A DNA stretch of 64,000 bases, taken from NCBI GenBank assembly GCA_030220185.1, contig JASPKZ010010272.1:3893501-3957500 (forward strand). Direction: 5' to 3'. The stretch comes from Diploptera punctata (Eukaryota; Arthropoda; Insecta; Blattodea; Blaberidae). The notes under the pieces were generated by a model. It was given only the letters and a program-made list of their open reading frames with translations. It was not told the origin of the DNA and ran no database searches. Of this stretch, positions 44,421-55,974 are shown one piece after another; within the stretch, counting starts at the first letter, position 1; the number at the start of each line of letters is the position of its first letter. A program made the position numbers and the translations under genes.

Positions 44421-44777
44421 CTAATCATGATTGTTATTTTAATTTTTCATTGCTTTAAAAGTAAATGTCATGAGGTCATGACACTAAAAAATATAAAAAA
44501 AACCCTATCTATGATCAAAAATACTGTATAAATTGCATACACTGACACATTTGAAAACTTTAGGAGAAAACAGAGGTAATATTTTCCTTATTTTTGCAAG
44601 AAGATAAGTTAAGATATAGAAAAATATAGATTTTTTTCCCATGAGAAGTACCAGTAAATTTTTAATATGAATTTTTTCAGTAATAAACTTAATTTTCTCT
44701 ACATTTTAAATATGTAAACTACATAATGTGGGTTATATAGATATTGGTAACTCATTTTATTCCATCCCATTGAGTTT

Positions 44778-44897
44778 TAGGGTAGAATTCATGAAACCAT
44801 CTTTACGCAAAGAACAACTCTTTCCCCCTCTCTACATCATAGAGAGGAGGAAAGAGTCGCTCTTTGCATAAAGATGGTTTCATGGATTCTGCCCTTA
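44778..44897. mobile_element. short palindromic MITE, copy 2
   Basis: AGGGTAGAATTCATGAAACC ... GGTTTCATGGATTCTGCCCT; arms extend through the whole element with only ~15 bp in the loop. Same family as 4.4 kb. Confidence 0.85.
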
Positions 44898-44899
44898 AT

Positions 44900-45625
44900 G
44901 TGTCAATATTTTACTCGTATTATACCAAAGAAACCTATTGAAATTGACTAGACCTGTTTTAAGATCCTGGCATCCCATACACTAATCATTATTCCACATG
45001 CTGCTAAATATATGTTATTTAGTTTTATTTGATACATTGTAATGATTATTAATATACTATCCAATGTCCTTCAGCCACCTCTAAGCTGAGATGCTATATC
45101 ATGTTAGTAAGGGCCTATTATTAGTTTAAAAAAACTGATTTGTGAATAAAAAATTCTAATCTCTCTACTTAAAATTGATTTAAAAATGGCACCCAATTAA
45201 GATGTAAGACCATTTCTACTTAATAGTACTTTACACTTCAACTCTATAAATAAATCCTTGGATCTAAATTGGCTTCAAGTTAAATAAAAAATATAAAAAT
45301 CTCGGGCAGTTAACATATTACTATCCCAAACAAAAAGTGAGTGTTAATTTAGATAAGGAATGAAGATATGTTTTCTCTCCTAATTTATACCAAAAATTAT
45401 AAATGTTTTTCTTTTTTTTTTTTTTTTTCCAGATTGACAGGACTTATGAAAAATATCAGTTTTTTGGCCACGAAATTCCACAGACTTACATTTTCAATTA
45501 CGGTATAGTTTTGAAATATAGCATATTTATCTGAAAGAAGAATAATTTTTTAAAGAGGAATTACATACATGATAAGATGAATATTTAGTATGAATGATTA
45601 AAAAATAGATATACATATTTAAAGT
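44900..45625. other. intron-like, no gene seen
   Basis: AT-rich. A T20 homopolymer lies at about 45410-45428. Confidence 0.5.
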
Positions 45626-45628
45626 AAT

Positions 45629-45991
45629 TTAGCCTATTATAATCACTTCAACAGCAAGACTCATGCTGTTTACTCTATAGACATTACTAAACTCACTCAT
45701 TGGACACGTTTGAAGAGCTTTAATTTGTTCGATTATTTTATGTCTTGCCAAAGTGAAAGCATTCTTTCGCTCCAAATGTTGTTTAGAGTAAGGAGCATGG
45801 TTGTGAGCCTCATTACTACTAACTAGTTGCTTCTCTTCCCCTAGAACCCTTAATGATGCTGGACATCTCTTGGTACAACATCTCCATCTCTCTTCTCCGG
45901 TTGCCAATGTTCGCTCAAAATAAAATTTGTAATTTTTGCGTACTAATAACCTACGCCCACGTTCACTCATAACTTGTTTTATTCCAGACAT
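45629..45991 (-). CDS. FLYWCH zinc-finger exon with its own start codon
   Basis: Minus-strand frame of 120 codons from ATG 45991 (MSGIKQVMSERGRRLLVRKN); another ATG is at 46006. FLYWCH finger: YKFYFERT, W36, C38, C43, then H63 and H65 (EAHNHAP). A helical tail follows (RKNAFTLARHKIIEQIKALQ). An in-frame TAA lies just upstream, so it cannot extend 5' as coding. The frame closes at a TAA at 45629. The only phase-1 donor inside is TTTA|GTAATG (45688/45687), weak at -1. The exon may thus be terminal (short single-finger protein) or may splice with a poor donor, unlike its neighbours. Confidence 0.75.
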   Translation of the reverse strand: MSGIKQVMSERGRRLLVRKNYKFYFERTLATGEERWRCCTKRCPASLRVLGEEKQLVSSNEAHNHAPYSKQHLERKNAFTLARHKIIEQIKALQTCPMSEFSNVYRVNSMSLAVEVIIIG

Positions 45992-46019
45992 TTTAAAAAA
46001 ACGCATCAAGAATTACAGA

Positions 46020-46390
46020 CTCAACGGATGATCTTCCTACTAAAGTGTCGACAAATGACATAAAAAAGAGGAAATAATTATGCTTGTGTGAAATTCACAT
46101 CTGCTGTCAAGAACTAAAAAAAAAATCCAACTGGATTCGAACCCTTCTCTCTCTCCTCTTAAGAGCTACTTATATGAATTCCCCTCTCTTCAGGAGAGAG
46201 AGGCGTATATCTAATTAGGGTTGAAGTAAAAATGCCAATGTTGGCAGCAATGAACTCGGAATAATAAGCCTACTCTACTTTGATGGTGCCTGTACAGTGC
46301 GGCTGGGTGCCATATTTGCTTACGGGAGATGAGTGACATTCTAGAAATTGCCATTTTTGTTAATTAGTCACAGAACGAGGTGCAAATAAT
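46020..46390. other. intron-like, with decayed tRNA-like B box
   Basis: A possible acceptor (CACTTTAG) for the FLYWCH exon sits near 46042. Around 46130 CTGGATTCGAACCC is an inverted B-box-like sequence, with an (AG/CT)-rich hairpin beside it. Confidence 0.4.
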
Positions 46391-46395
46391 ACACT

Positions 46396-46570
46396 CACTT
46401 CCTAACACGACAAACACTAGAAGGAATTGCTGCGGATGTCTCGGGGACCAACCGTGCACGACTACTGCGAGAGGGAAGTTCAAGTACGACTTCACCAACC
46501 GGGGTTGCTAATGTCGACGTCACGGCCCGCCCGAAATGGCAACGCATTGACCTCCCATGCTGATGGATCT
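46396..46570 (-). promoter_or_regulatory. GC/CpG-rich putative promoter plus non-coding leader exon
   Basis: A sharp compositional island on the minus strand contains GTGACGTCGAC (CRE-like), CGCAGTAGTCGTGC and ends in GTTAGGAA|GTGAGTG, a strong donor. It has no long ORF. It lies 5' of three minus-strand exons whose acceptors precede in-frame stops, which is what a non-coding leader would need. Promoter function is inferred. Confidence 0.45.
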
Positions 46571-46724
46571 CGTAATTAAAAATCTGAACTTAAATTTAAT
46601 TCATTAATATGATGAATATATATTATTACACTTTATTTAGACCAAACTTAAATTAAATTAAAAACTAAAGCATTATACAAAAAATGTATATAAATCAAAT
46701 TACTAATTCCAGTTACCATAGATC

Positions 46725-46985
46725 CCCCCTTCAACCCTCAACGGAACTAGCCGAGCCGTGCCGCATCGATTTGTCTCCGTGCCGAGCGGTAGTTACACTT
46801 CACAACCGTTTGAGGCGCTGCTTGAAGCGACACAGCCCGTTTCTGTATATAGAGAACTGTACACCAACTGCTCGATTCTCAAGTGCTTTCCCAATTATTG
46901 TGCCTGCCGCTTGGTGGCTTTGTCAGATACTATAGGCAGGCTATAGGCTTCTTCTCAAGTCACACGGTAAGCTGATATTCTAGTT
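46725..46985. other. second GC-rich block, unassigned
   Basis: Mixed-composition sequence (CCGAGCCGTGCCGCATCGAT, CTGTATATAGAGAACTG) very unlike its AT-rich flanks. It could be another first exon or promoter, or part of a repeat. Confidence 0.3.
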
Positions 46986-47114
46986 TCTAGTGGAGACATA
47001 CTTATTGAGATCACTTGAAGATTTGACGGTCTTCCAAGCCACTTTTCACTAGCAAACAAAATATTTATACAAGCGGAGGCTTCCCCTTAATAAAACTCGG
47101 AGGCGCGATAGGGC

Positions 47115-47395
47115 TAAAAAAAATCTCGGCCTACCAGCCGGCTGTTGCTCTCATATTTATAGTACCATTTTAAGAGATGGACGATCCATTCAATCAGTTT
47201 AGTGATGGCACATGGCCAGTATGTCAGTTTCCCCAGCCGTTATAGACAGTTGTCACCTGGAGCAGCTATTTATTGTAGCTATCCATCAAGATGCTGGATG
47301 GGCATTGTCACATACTGGCTGAAATCCCATGATAAAATTTATCCCCCCCATGGAGACCCAAATTAGTGCATGTCTCATAGCTCTTGAAAAGCGTT
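47115..47395 (-). mobile_element. SINE S1 fragment, minus
   Basis: CCGGCTGTTGCTCTCATATT, GCACATGGCCAGTATGTCAG and ACCCAAATTAGTGCATGTCT follow S1 body order inverted. Confidence 0.7.
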
Positions 47396-47534
47396 TGACT
47401 TTATTTTAGAAATATTCTGCAGCCCTATACAATGAATGGAATTACCACTTATATTAAGATCAATAAATAAACAGTAGATGAATAATTCGAACTTAAACTG
47501 TCGCAGAGCATTCATTCCAAACACATTTGTTTCT

Positions 47535-47660
47535 TGGCATTAGGAAATTTCGGGTTATAAGGCCGTGGTCCATAACTGGTATTTTTCCCAAACGTATCTC
47601 CCTCTACTATGGAGGGCATCCTCAGTGGCGAGTTCTTCTACAGCTAGAAGCTCACAAGAA
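47535..47660 (+). mobile_element. Penelope-like terminal fragment, diverged
   Basis: AAATTTCGGGTTATAAGGCC then CGTGGTCCATAACTGG and CATCCTCAGTGGCG. It shares an alternative subtype with 51.3 kb (minus), different from the 15.4/35.8/63.9 kb subtype. Confidence 0.45.
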
Positions 47661-47694
47661 GACGAGCGGGGCAGAAAGAATGTTATCGCTGTGA

Positions 47695-47830
47695 ATCCCC
47701 GTGGGAGAATAGCGTTAACCATGATTTGAGGGAAGTAGATTATAAAGGGGATGATTGGAAAACATTACCTCAGAATGGGGATGTACGGAAAGGTTATGTA
47801 TCCACGACCAAGAACATGTGGTAAAACGCA
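47695..47830 (+). pseudogene. LINE family A tail fragment
   Basis: GTGGGAGAATAGCGTTAACC, TTTGAGGGAAGTAGATTATA and CTCAGAATGGGGATGTACGG. Confidence 0.75.
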
Positions 47831-48244
47831 TGATAGTGAAAAAAGAAAAAAAGTTGCTGGAGAAATGTTAATGGTTTGTACTGAGGGGCGTTAACAACTA
47901 TTATACACTTATTGATTATATATTATTATTACATCAATGTTATTTTTTGCAGATTAATTTTTTCTTAAATTGTCGGATTACTGAATAAAAAAAAAAGGGA
48001 AAAAATTAAATTTAAGTACAGTGGAGTTTCGATTATCCGAGATAATTTGGACTGAGGGTGGTACATCGGACAATCGAAAACTTGGATAACACGGACTCTA
48101 AAAATCGAGAGGGAAATGTATGGCAAACTGGCGAAATTAATAAAAACGGTACTTCAAGCCCTTTTCGTCACAGATAAAAATCTGTTGAAGTGAGAAATTT
48201 CCATCTTTAATCAAAACTTCAAATTCGTCCTTCACTGTAGTACG

Positions 48245-48690
48245 ATGGACGATAACTTCTCACCAGAAGTGATTAGCTCCCTGATTCCATATCTTGTTTT
48301 CCAGCAATGAAGCCACCCTCTGCTTGTTGTAAATTTTTCTTCTCCGTCTTTAAACCTTTTTGTGGAATTCAACAGCCTTTCTGTAGCATAGGCCTACTCA
48401 CTGGACTTTCTTTGCTCCGGAGCTGTGTAAAACCACACAAACAAGGCACTTGAAGTTTTTTTTTTCAATCTCTCTAGTTTTAATAGTTTTTCGTTTATCA
48501 CTATCGTTGTCTTTTTGCGAACATCATTTTTCGATTTCGACCCGTTTTCTTATCCAGTCTCCTACGGTCACTTCTCCCACGCCTAAATCTGAAGCCACTT
48601 TTTTAATTGTCTCTTCTTTATCGAGTCTGTTGATGGTTAGTAATTTCTCTCCAAAGGCACAACAGTCATTTTGCGTCTAGCAGTCATCGC
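48245..48690 (-). pseudogene. Tigger-type transposase N-terminal remnant
   Basis: Minus strand, one or two frameshifts: TARRKMTVV, KLLTINRLDKEETIKKVASD LGVGEVTVGDWIRK (psq HTH) and SALFVWFYTAPEQRKSSEPM (CENP-B HTH). Stops follow. No splice donor in phase 1, so it is not counted with the host exons. Confidence 0.75.
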
Positions 48691-48699
48691 GTAACCAAT

Positions 48700-49980
48700 G
48701 CAAACTAAGGGGATATTAATGTGGGTTTAAGGTTAATAAAGGATGTTGGGCGCTAGGATTACCGAAAGGATATCTCCATGTATGAGATCTTAGGTTGCTC
48801 AGGTTGGTAATCGGTAGAGTTGAGGTTCTTTCTCAGGGATAAGCAAGGAGCTGGCCGGCGCAAGACTACGCGAGATGAAGTTTAATAAAAATATTTTATT
48901 AATCGATGGACACTATACATATGTAAGATTGTTGACACATTTGATTTCGGACAAGGTATTGACCGCAGTAACGCATTTAGAATCCAGGTGGAATCTCGAA
49001 TGAACAAATTATAAGTGAAGTTAGGTTTGTAGTTTGTTAATTGATCGCCATGCCGGTGAGTCTGTTCCGACTCCCGCCTTGGTGAGTTCCGCCGGACTAA
49101 GGACGCCGAACTCTAAACGCTGAACTCAGAATGCTGAACTTAGAAAGAAATGCAGAACTACACTAACTTAATATAATTATTGTTGGTATAAGGTAAACTT
49201 CGTTACCCTCTCTCTGGCATCGTGTCGTCATGAGATCATTACCTTGTCGCGATACAACACTTTATTATATTGGTTGACAACGATTCCTTAGCACCAAAGA
49301 AGGAGTCTCCGTCTTTCCATTGGATAAGGATCCACCATGAACACTGTATGGACACTCCTTTGGGTCAGTGGCCTTTTCCCGCCTGTTTCCTAGGCTGCGC
49401 GTCCTCGCGGTTGTCGATTTCGTCATAATGGGTTGTTTACTCGACGCTGTAGTTCCCCAGCCATAAATCATGCTTTGTTAATGACCTGTCAGCGAAGCTC
49501 AGTTTAAGATCTTGGATTACTGGTCCACAAAGAAATGTCCAGTAATCCGCTAGTAAAATGAGTTTTCTTGAATTTTAACTCTTTTGTAGCCGCATCAAGG
49601 GCCTGTCGCTTAACAAAAGCGGTACCATGTACATGTTAAATGGTTTCCTTAATTACTAACTATCGTTTATTCCTAATTCTATCAACTTCGTTTGATTCAA
49701 TTTATTTTAATTCAATTATATGAAAATCAAAATCCTCGTGTTCTCACAATTAGATTACATATAAGTTTCATATACCTGCGGTTATTATTTCATCCTTAGA
49801 CATTTAACATGATAATAATACAGGTCCTAATTAATTTATTATTTCAAATTTATTAATCTAGGAGTCGGAGTGAAAGATTCTGCTTCAAAACAAATCAAAA
49901 CTGTTCACTAGCACAACGGCAAAGCTACTAATCTGGCAAAAGCAAAGCAACTGATCTGCAAAGCAATTGTCTACTGATAC
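48700..49980. other. unexplained moderate-GC segment
   Basis: Less AT-rich than average and without a good ORF. It holds AGGTTGCTCAGGTTGGTAAT, GCCGGTGAGTCTGTTCCGAC and (GAACTCA/GCTGAACT) short repeats near 49105-49150. It may be Tigger interior, an LTR or another insertion. Confidence 0.35.
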
Positions 49981-49984
49981 TAAG

Positions 49985-50945
49985 GATGCAAACAATGCAT
50001 CGATGTTTTAAATTAACATCGATAATACATCGTTCTTTATGAACGATGTTTCATGGGCGAAATTTTGTCATGCCTGTCGCCATCTATGTATTATTTTCGC
50101 TGCTCGTTCGCTTGCTCAGCCACACGTGTACATTCTTATAGTTAGCATATCGCTCTCACTTTCAATCGCTCAACACTCATCAACGTCAACGGCCATTTTT
50201 TGTTGTTTGACAGATGTCTATTAAACTAAGACACCACCAAACGAAGTTTGCGAATTTGATTGTGAGTGGATAAAAAAGCTGAGATAAATAAATTGGAAAA
50301 CTATAAACTCAAGGGGTGTCTGTATGTTTGTTTACGTACCGCTAAGTATTTATTTAATATTATTTATTATACTATATTACTATTAGAAAAGCGAAAGTGA
50401 ATTTACAAATGTAAAAATTGTAGGATATATGTATTTCGGTTAGAAAATGATATTAGTTTTACTGAGTCTTCTGACGAATCTGAAAGGGATGGAAATAATG
50501 AATCCGAACGTAATATATGGAGTTACCACAAACAATTAACGCACAATAACATAAACAAATAAAACAAAAGCAGAATCAGAATTTCACATGTTTATGTCGT
50601 CTCCTACAACTCCTATAAAAGCAGATGTTTTAGAAATGTGGTATGACATGAAAGGTTTCTTTCCTGGACTGTATATAAACAGGTGATGATATATCGCAAC
50701 GTCGGTGCACAATGATCGGCTGTTTTCAGAGATTGCTAGGATTACCCAAGAACCAAACCGCTTACGAGGCACAAGATTGTCAAAATTGCTGTTTTTAAAT
50801 TCTATTTTGCGAGATAAATAAACATTTTCAACATCCCTTTGTTTTTTTTTTTTTTTCCCCCCAAAATATCGAAAAAAACATCCGATGTTTTCGACATCGA
50901 TATTTTAATTTTGAAAAAACATCGATGTTCTAACATCACATTCCT
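49985..50945 (+). mobile_element. hAT-like element remnant
   Basis: Both ends contain CATCGATGTT-type inverted blocks (near 49998 and 50921). Plus-strand coding inside, after a frameshift at about 50685, encodes the hAT C-terminal dimerisation region. Confidence 0.7.
50600..50818 (+). pseudogene. hAT transposase C-terminal (dimerisation) fragment
   Basis: TPIKADVLEMWYDMKG, then after a frameshift IATSVHNDRLFSEIARITQE PNRLRGTRLSKLLFLNSILR followed by a stop. The A.SV..ERLFS...RLSKLLFLN pattern is diagnostic of the hAT C-terminal dimer domain. Catalytic parts are missing. Confidence 0.85.
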
Positions 50946-51104
50946 TTGTGCATTTTTCTATTTTTACACTACTTCCCGCGACCTTTATCCAAACGCTTCT
51001 ACCGCGTAAAAGTTTTCTTTTTTTGGGGGGGGGGGACTACCTCGGTTAACCCGGAAGCTCGGTAAGTCGGGGCTCGGATAACCGCGGCTCTACTATACTT
51101 AAAT

Positions 51105-52425
51105 GCTTTGAGAATAATATTTATAACTTAATTTATTGTGAAAGTAAAAAAAAAATCACATTAAAACGCGGTTAATGTTTTCTGAACACAAAGTACTAAT
51201 ATTCGGGCGTTAAATGATATGATTCTAGTATTACGTCACGCATTCCTTTGGCTACTCTTCTCCTGAGCTCGCACCTGAAGGTAATGTTCCCTATTCGGAA
51301 GCTCGGCTGTCTGGGAAAAACACCAGTTATGGTCCACGGCCTTATAGTCCGAAATCTTCTAATATGATTTTCGGCTGTGAGAGTCTGCATTCTGCAATTT
51401 TTTCTTATGAACAAATAGAACATTTCCCGCCAAAATCAACATTTTTTTCTAAACATTCATTTGGCTATTCTATACCATCGTACCACCTGTGAATTTCCGA
51501 TTAGGACAAAAGTTGGGGGGGGGACTCTTAGCGTCATGTTGGCCAAGTGATGAACACACACATTCTTACTAGGAGCCAATTGCAAAAATGTCTACTCACA
51601 TATAAGGTAATTTTATCCGAGGAGCGCACCTTACATTACTGGGCTAGTTAAGGTAAAAAAAAGGAAAAAAAACTAGTGTTTCTTTGGGTTACAATTAGTG
51701 TAAATTGGGGTAAATTAGTGTAAGAACATGGGTGCGTTAGTGTTCAACCAGATTAGTTTTAGCGTTTTCACTTGTTTGTTAGCGGTCTTTGTGATACATT
51801 AGCTACACTGTCTGAGCAGTTGGACTAATACATCTTTTATATTTTAAATCTGGTGGTTTTAGGTTACTTTGAGCTCAACTTATCACTTCATTTGAAGGGA
51901 TTTCTCACATATAAAAAATCAACATAAATATTTCTCTCAGTTAATTCTTCACATACAGGCAACCCTAAAGAGTGTGTTTTTTTTTTCATGTTTTTAAATT
52001 CTTTAATTTTGTTTAGGTGGCATGGTGGCACAGAATCCCCGAACATTTGACCTAATTACAGATAATTAATCTTATATCAGTATTTGAAACTTCTTTTAAG
52101 TTGGATGAGGTAAGAAGAAGAAACCATCACGGAAGGGTATTTATCTGCTTATGAACAGGTTAGTGGGCATTCGGTTTTTTCGTTTCCTGTTCTTCCTGAA
52201 AATTTCATTACTGTCTGTACGTTTGTTCTATGTTATCAGGAAAGTCTCCGTGTTACAAAAAAAAAAAAGTCGTGTTGATCCACGTACCAAACTCAGTAGC
52301 TGTGAATCTTACTCGAAGTTTTTCGCATTTAGAAAAAGCCCGTTTGCACAGGAACTGCGAAACTAAGCTAATTTTTCATGCAAGTCTTATTTATGATCCC
52401 ATTTTGGTCGTTTACGGGATATTTC
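51105..52425. other. mostly unassigned; Penelope-like fragment at 51.27-51.40 kb
   Basis: CACCAGTTATGGTCCACGGC and CTTATAGTCCGAAATCTTCT (minus-strand Penelope-like subtype of 47.5 kb). The rest shows no gene. Confidence 0.4.
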
Positions 52426-52429
52426 TTTC

Positions 52430-53890
52430 ATTTGACTATTTAACCCATGCCCCAAAGGGGCGTCAATGATCAATCACGTTTCATTGAATTTTTGTTGGTA
52501 CAACCAATCACAGTCGTGTTTCACCTCGATATTTATAAAGTTTATCATAAGTAATGACACGAGTGATTTTATTCTAGCGATTTGGAGGAAATCAAGAGTG
52601 GCATTTGTCCCAGGACTATTTAAAGAATAAATTAAGCTGTTTACTCACCAAATCATTAGTTATACGATAGTTATTTTAAAAGATTTATATATGTAAATGT
52701 ACACGGCGGAGTTTGAAAACAAATGAGAAACGATAGGTACGCTTCATCTGCTTCTTTTGTTTATCACTGCTACAAGATCATACTATTTATTGCCAAAGGA
52801 ACGCAATATTGTGCTCTCTAGTGGAGAAAAAATGAAACACATCAAACTGTATATTAATTCATTTCTGATGTCGTATGATGCATATACGACAATTATATTT
52901 TTCTGGATTATTACCTGGGAAAAAATACATTTAAGAAAGTGCAAACAGTGGGGTTTTTTTTTTTTGGTGGTATAATAAATTGCTACAAATGTTTTATATT
53001 AACTCCTGCAAGCGCTATGTGCACTATATATGCAATCTGGTAGCCGTATTTCTTATAGGCTCAGTCACTGCAAGATAATGGTCAGACCTGTTCAGATTAT
53101 TAAAAAGGAGGAGCTTTCTTTAATATGGTAAATATAACACTGATAAATATTTCGTGAAACACGACTCTGATTGGCTGTAAAACAGAAATCATTGAAACGT
53201 GATTGGTCATTGACTCCCATTTGGGGCATGACTTAAATAGTCATATTAAAGGAAGCTTTTCCTTTTTTAATATTCTGAACAGGTCATAGCATTATTTTGC
53301 AGTAACTTGACTTTCAAAGAAATACCTTGAATATAGCAATTTATATATTAAGATGTAAGAATTATGGAATGCATGTAGCTCCCAGATTGCATATATAGTT
53401 CACGAATGTAACCAGATACTGCTTGCGAGATATAATAGAAAAAATTGTAGCAATTGATTATACCACAATAAAAAGAAATCGCTGTTTGAACTTTCTTAAA
53501 CTATCATTTCCCAGGTATTTACGTTCCAGAAAAATATAATTGACATTTACATCATAGGATATCAGAAATTAATTAGTGACCTATAATGTTGGTTTCATTT
53601 TTTCTCCACTAGGGTGTATTCTTACAATATTGCGATGCTATTTGGCAATAAATAATATGATCTGCTTGCAGTGATGAAGAAATGAAACATAACAAACGTT
53701 TCTCATTTGTTTTCAAACATCGCCGTTTACATTAAATATATACATATTTTAAAATAACTATATTTAAATAATGATTTGTGAGTAAACAACGTAATTTTAT
53801 TCGTTAAATAGTCCTAGCAAATGCAACTCATGATTTCTAAATCCTGTAGAACTCACTAGTGGCATTACTTATGATAATTACATTCTATAT
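52430..53890. mobile_element. large multi-arm foldback structure
   Basis: Three inverted pairs: A 52430-52535 with A' 53150-53250 (GGGGC..GATTGG..AACACGAC block); B 52540-53040 with B' 53392-53880 (~490 bp, e.g. TTTCTCCACTA/TAGTGGAGAAAAA, ATGCAATCTGG/CCAGATTGCAT); C 53040-53125 with C' 53260-53320 (GACCTGTTCAGA/TCTGAACAGGTC). Order is A B C A' C' B'. No transposase frame seen. Confidence 0.75.
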
Positions 53891-53894
53891 TCAA

Positions 53895-54555
53895 AGTTTC
53901 ATTGCCAGAAAATAAAAATTCCAGCCGGTAGAGCGTTCACTGAGAGAGAGATAATTGAAAGCTTCTGCAACGTCGCAAGAGTGGCCACAAAGTAAAGAGA
54001 ATGTTACAGAACTGATCAAAAAACATTCCCTCTTATCTGATAAGTTATATAATATGACTATGGAGCAATTCTGCAAGCACTGAAAAATGGACTGCTGTTT
54101 GCAGGATGAAGTATAATGACAATGAAATAGAGTGGGAAAGAAAATCTGGAAGCCGGTTTATGGGGAACGAACAGTCCTTATTGGCGGATATTTCAGTTTA
54201 AAGATGATGTGATGGACGAATGCTTATGGGTCTAACCATCAATCAGGCTTTCAGATATCTTGCGCGCAATGTAAAAATGCTCCCACTAAAATTTCAGGTT
54301 AACCCCCACTCTGGCCCGATTTTGCTGATATTTCCTTAATATAATTTCTTTCATTGTATTATGTTATGTATTTTTTTTACCTACAAAAAGTATGTGAAAT
54401 ATTGATACTGAACAGACTTGTTGGTGGCCAAAATTTCCTGTATCTTATAAGGCTGAGAACTTAGATATATATAATCAATAATGGACTACGTACATGCTGA
54501 CTGGATAAAATAATCGAATATCTACAAAACAAGAGCCACAACTTTATTGTAAATA
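53895..54555. other. no gene seen
   Basis: Short frames only. Confidence 0.45.
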
Positions 54556-54569
54556 TGTAACCGAGACGT

Positions 54570-54965
54570 AATATCTAACTAACTCACTGGCACTAGCGAA
54601 CCCGTAGGGTCATGGTTGCGCGGACATAAGCTCTCCATATATCCCTATCCTGAGCTAATATTTTCCAATCATTCCCTATATAATCTACTTCCCTCAAATC
54701 ATGATTAATGTTATTCCCCCACCTCATTCTTGGTCTACCAACTGGGCGTTTTCCCTCTGCTTTTCCTACAAGAAGCTTCCATGCACGTCATTCATTCCCC
54801 ATTCGTACCACATGTCCTGCCCATCGCAGTTTACGAGACTTAACTGTTCTTAATATATCTGGCTTCCTACAAAGACCATGTACTGGCAGTTCACTGTTAT
54901 GTAGTCTTCTCCATTCATCTATCTGTTCATCTCTCTTTGGTCCAAAAATTTTCCTAAGAATTGAA
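54570..54965 (-). pseudogene. LINE family A tail, minus copy
   Basis: Inverted tail CTAACTCACTGGCACTAGCG at left, then CTTGGTCTACCAACTGGGCG (RPVGRPR) and CTCTCTTTGGTCCAAAAATT (FGPKRE). Confidence 0.85.
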
Positions 54966-54969
54966 TAAC

Positions 54970-55485
54970 AAAAACATATTTTTGGTACCTACTGTACTAA
55001 ATTAATGGACTAGAAGATCACGAATTCAAATCAGTCGGCGGATTTTAAAGATTTTAAAATCTAGAAACCACCAAGGATACTTTATATTATTAAATATCAC
55101 TTCTGAGAGGTTAAAAATTGAGATATAAAATTACTGTACTGAAAGTGACTAAAAACACAGTGTAATATAGATCCGTCAAGTAACGTTGGAACACAGTTAA
55201 ACATTTTATTATGCCAGAGGATTATGAACTAATTTACAATCGGATATTTTTACATAATATTTTAATTGCATGGGAAATTATTAAACAAAAATGAATACAT
55301 TAGTCATTCATTACAATATACTGTATATTTTCGGTGAAACGCTAAAATGTTACACCCAAAGAAAATCATCCGTTGTTTTGTATATTAATCTGTATCCGGT
55401 GATGCCATTTGTCTCTTATAATACTATAATTTTATTATTTTGAATTTCCAAAGAATATTTCCTTCTGCCTCTAGGAGGACATGTA
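54970..55485. other. no gene seen
   Basis: AT-rich spacer. Confidence 0.5.
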
Positions 55486-55490
55486 TCACA

Positions 55491-55678
55491 TTATCGCCTC
55501 GCTATGATGGTTGTCCAGCGGCTCGCTTTGTTTCTCCGCAGCTGTTATAGGCTATGTAGTTAAATACAAAGATGCCGACTACCGCCACTATAATAATTCC
55601 GCATGTTAATCATTGTCAAGCATTGTCGCGCGGCACCCGCTTTTATATAAAGGACAACCATCATAGTGAGGCGATAAT
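55491..55678. mobile_element. MITE with 26-bp TIRs
   Basis: TTATCGCCTCGCTATGATGG ... CCATCATAGTGAGGCGATAA, with GC-richer interior. Non-autonomous. Confidence 0.8.
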
Positions 55679-55704
55679 AAACAAGATAAGAATCAAATTT
55701 GTAT

Positions 55705-55870
55705 ATGTCGGTTCCCGTGAACTTATGGTTACCATATTTCCTTCTCGTTCCAAAAGAGTGGCGGGTTCAAACCCGACACGGGCCGATTGATTTTTGGAAG
55801 GCGTAAAAATTCTGAGCATGGCTTTCTTCGGAAGGGAAGTAAAGTCGTGAGTCTCGTGCATTAGATTTAT
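55705..55870 (+). mobile_element. SINE S2 fragment
   Basis: GGCGGGTTCAAACCCGACAC B box and TTGATTTTTGGAAGG body follow the S2 order; 3' truncated. Confidence 0.7.
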
Positions 55871-55974
55871 GTTGTGGTTTTAAAAGTGAAATTGCACAAT
55901 AAGTGAACGAAAACAAAGCGGAAAAAATGCGTTATGCCACATTTATGATTTAATGTATGCATAATAGGCGATTA

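Larger units (their letters stand above)
48019..51098 (-). mobile_element. pogo/Tigger-like element shell with nested insertions
   Basis: The left terminus CAGTGGAGTTTCGATTATCC and right terminus (inverted) TAGTAGAGCCGCGGTTATCC have Tigger-type ends (..GATTATCCGAG). Transposase coding lies near the left end on the minus strand, and a hAT remnant lies inside. Two different Tigger copies could supply the two ends. Confidence 0.55.

Noticed and set aside
48245..48690. psq/CENP-B coding as a host exon
   Set aside because: Several stops and frameshifts, adjacent to Tigger-type terminus, no donor in the array's phase.
52151..52469. Plus-strand ORFs left of the foldback as a gene
   Set aside because: No recognisable domain; low-complexity aromatic/basic composition typical of chance frames in AT-rich DNA.
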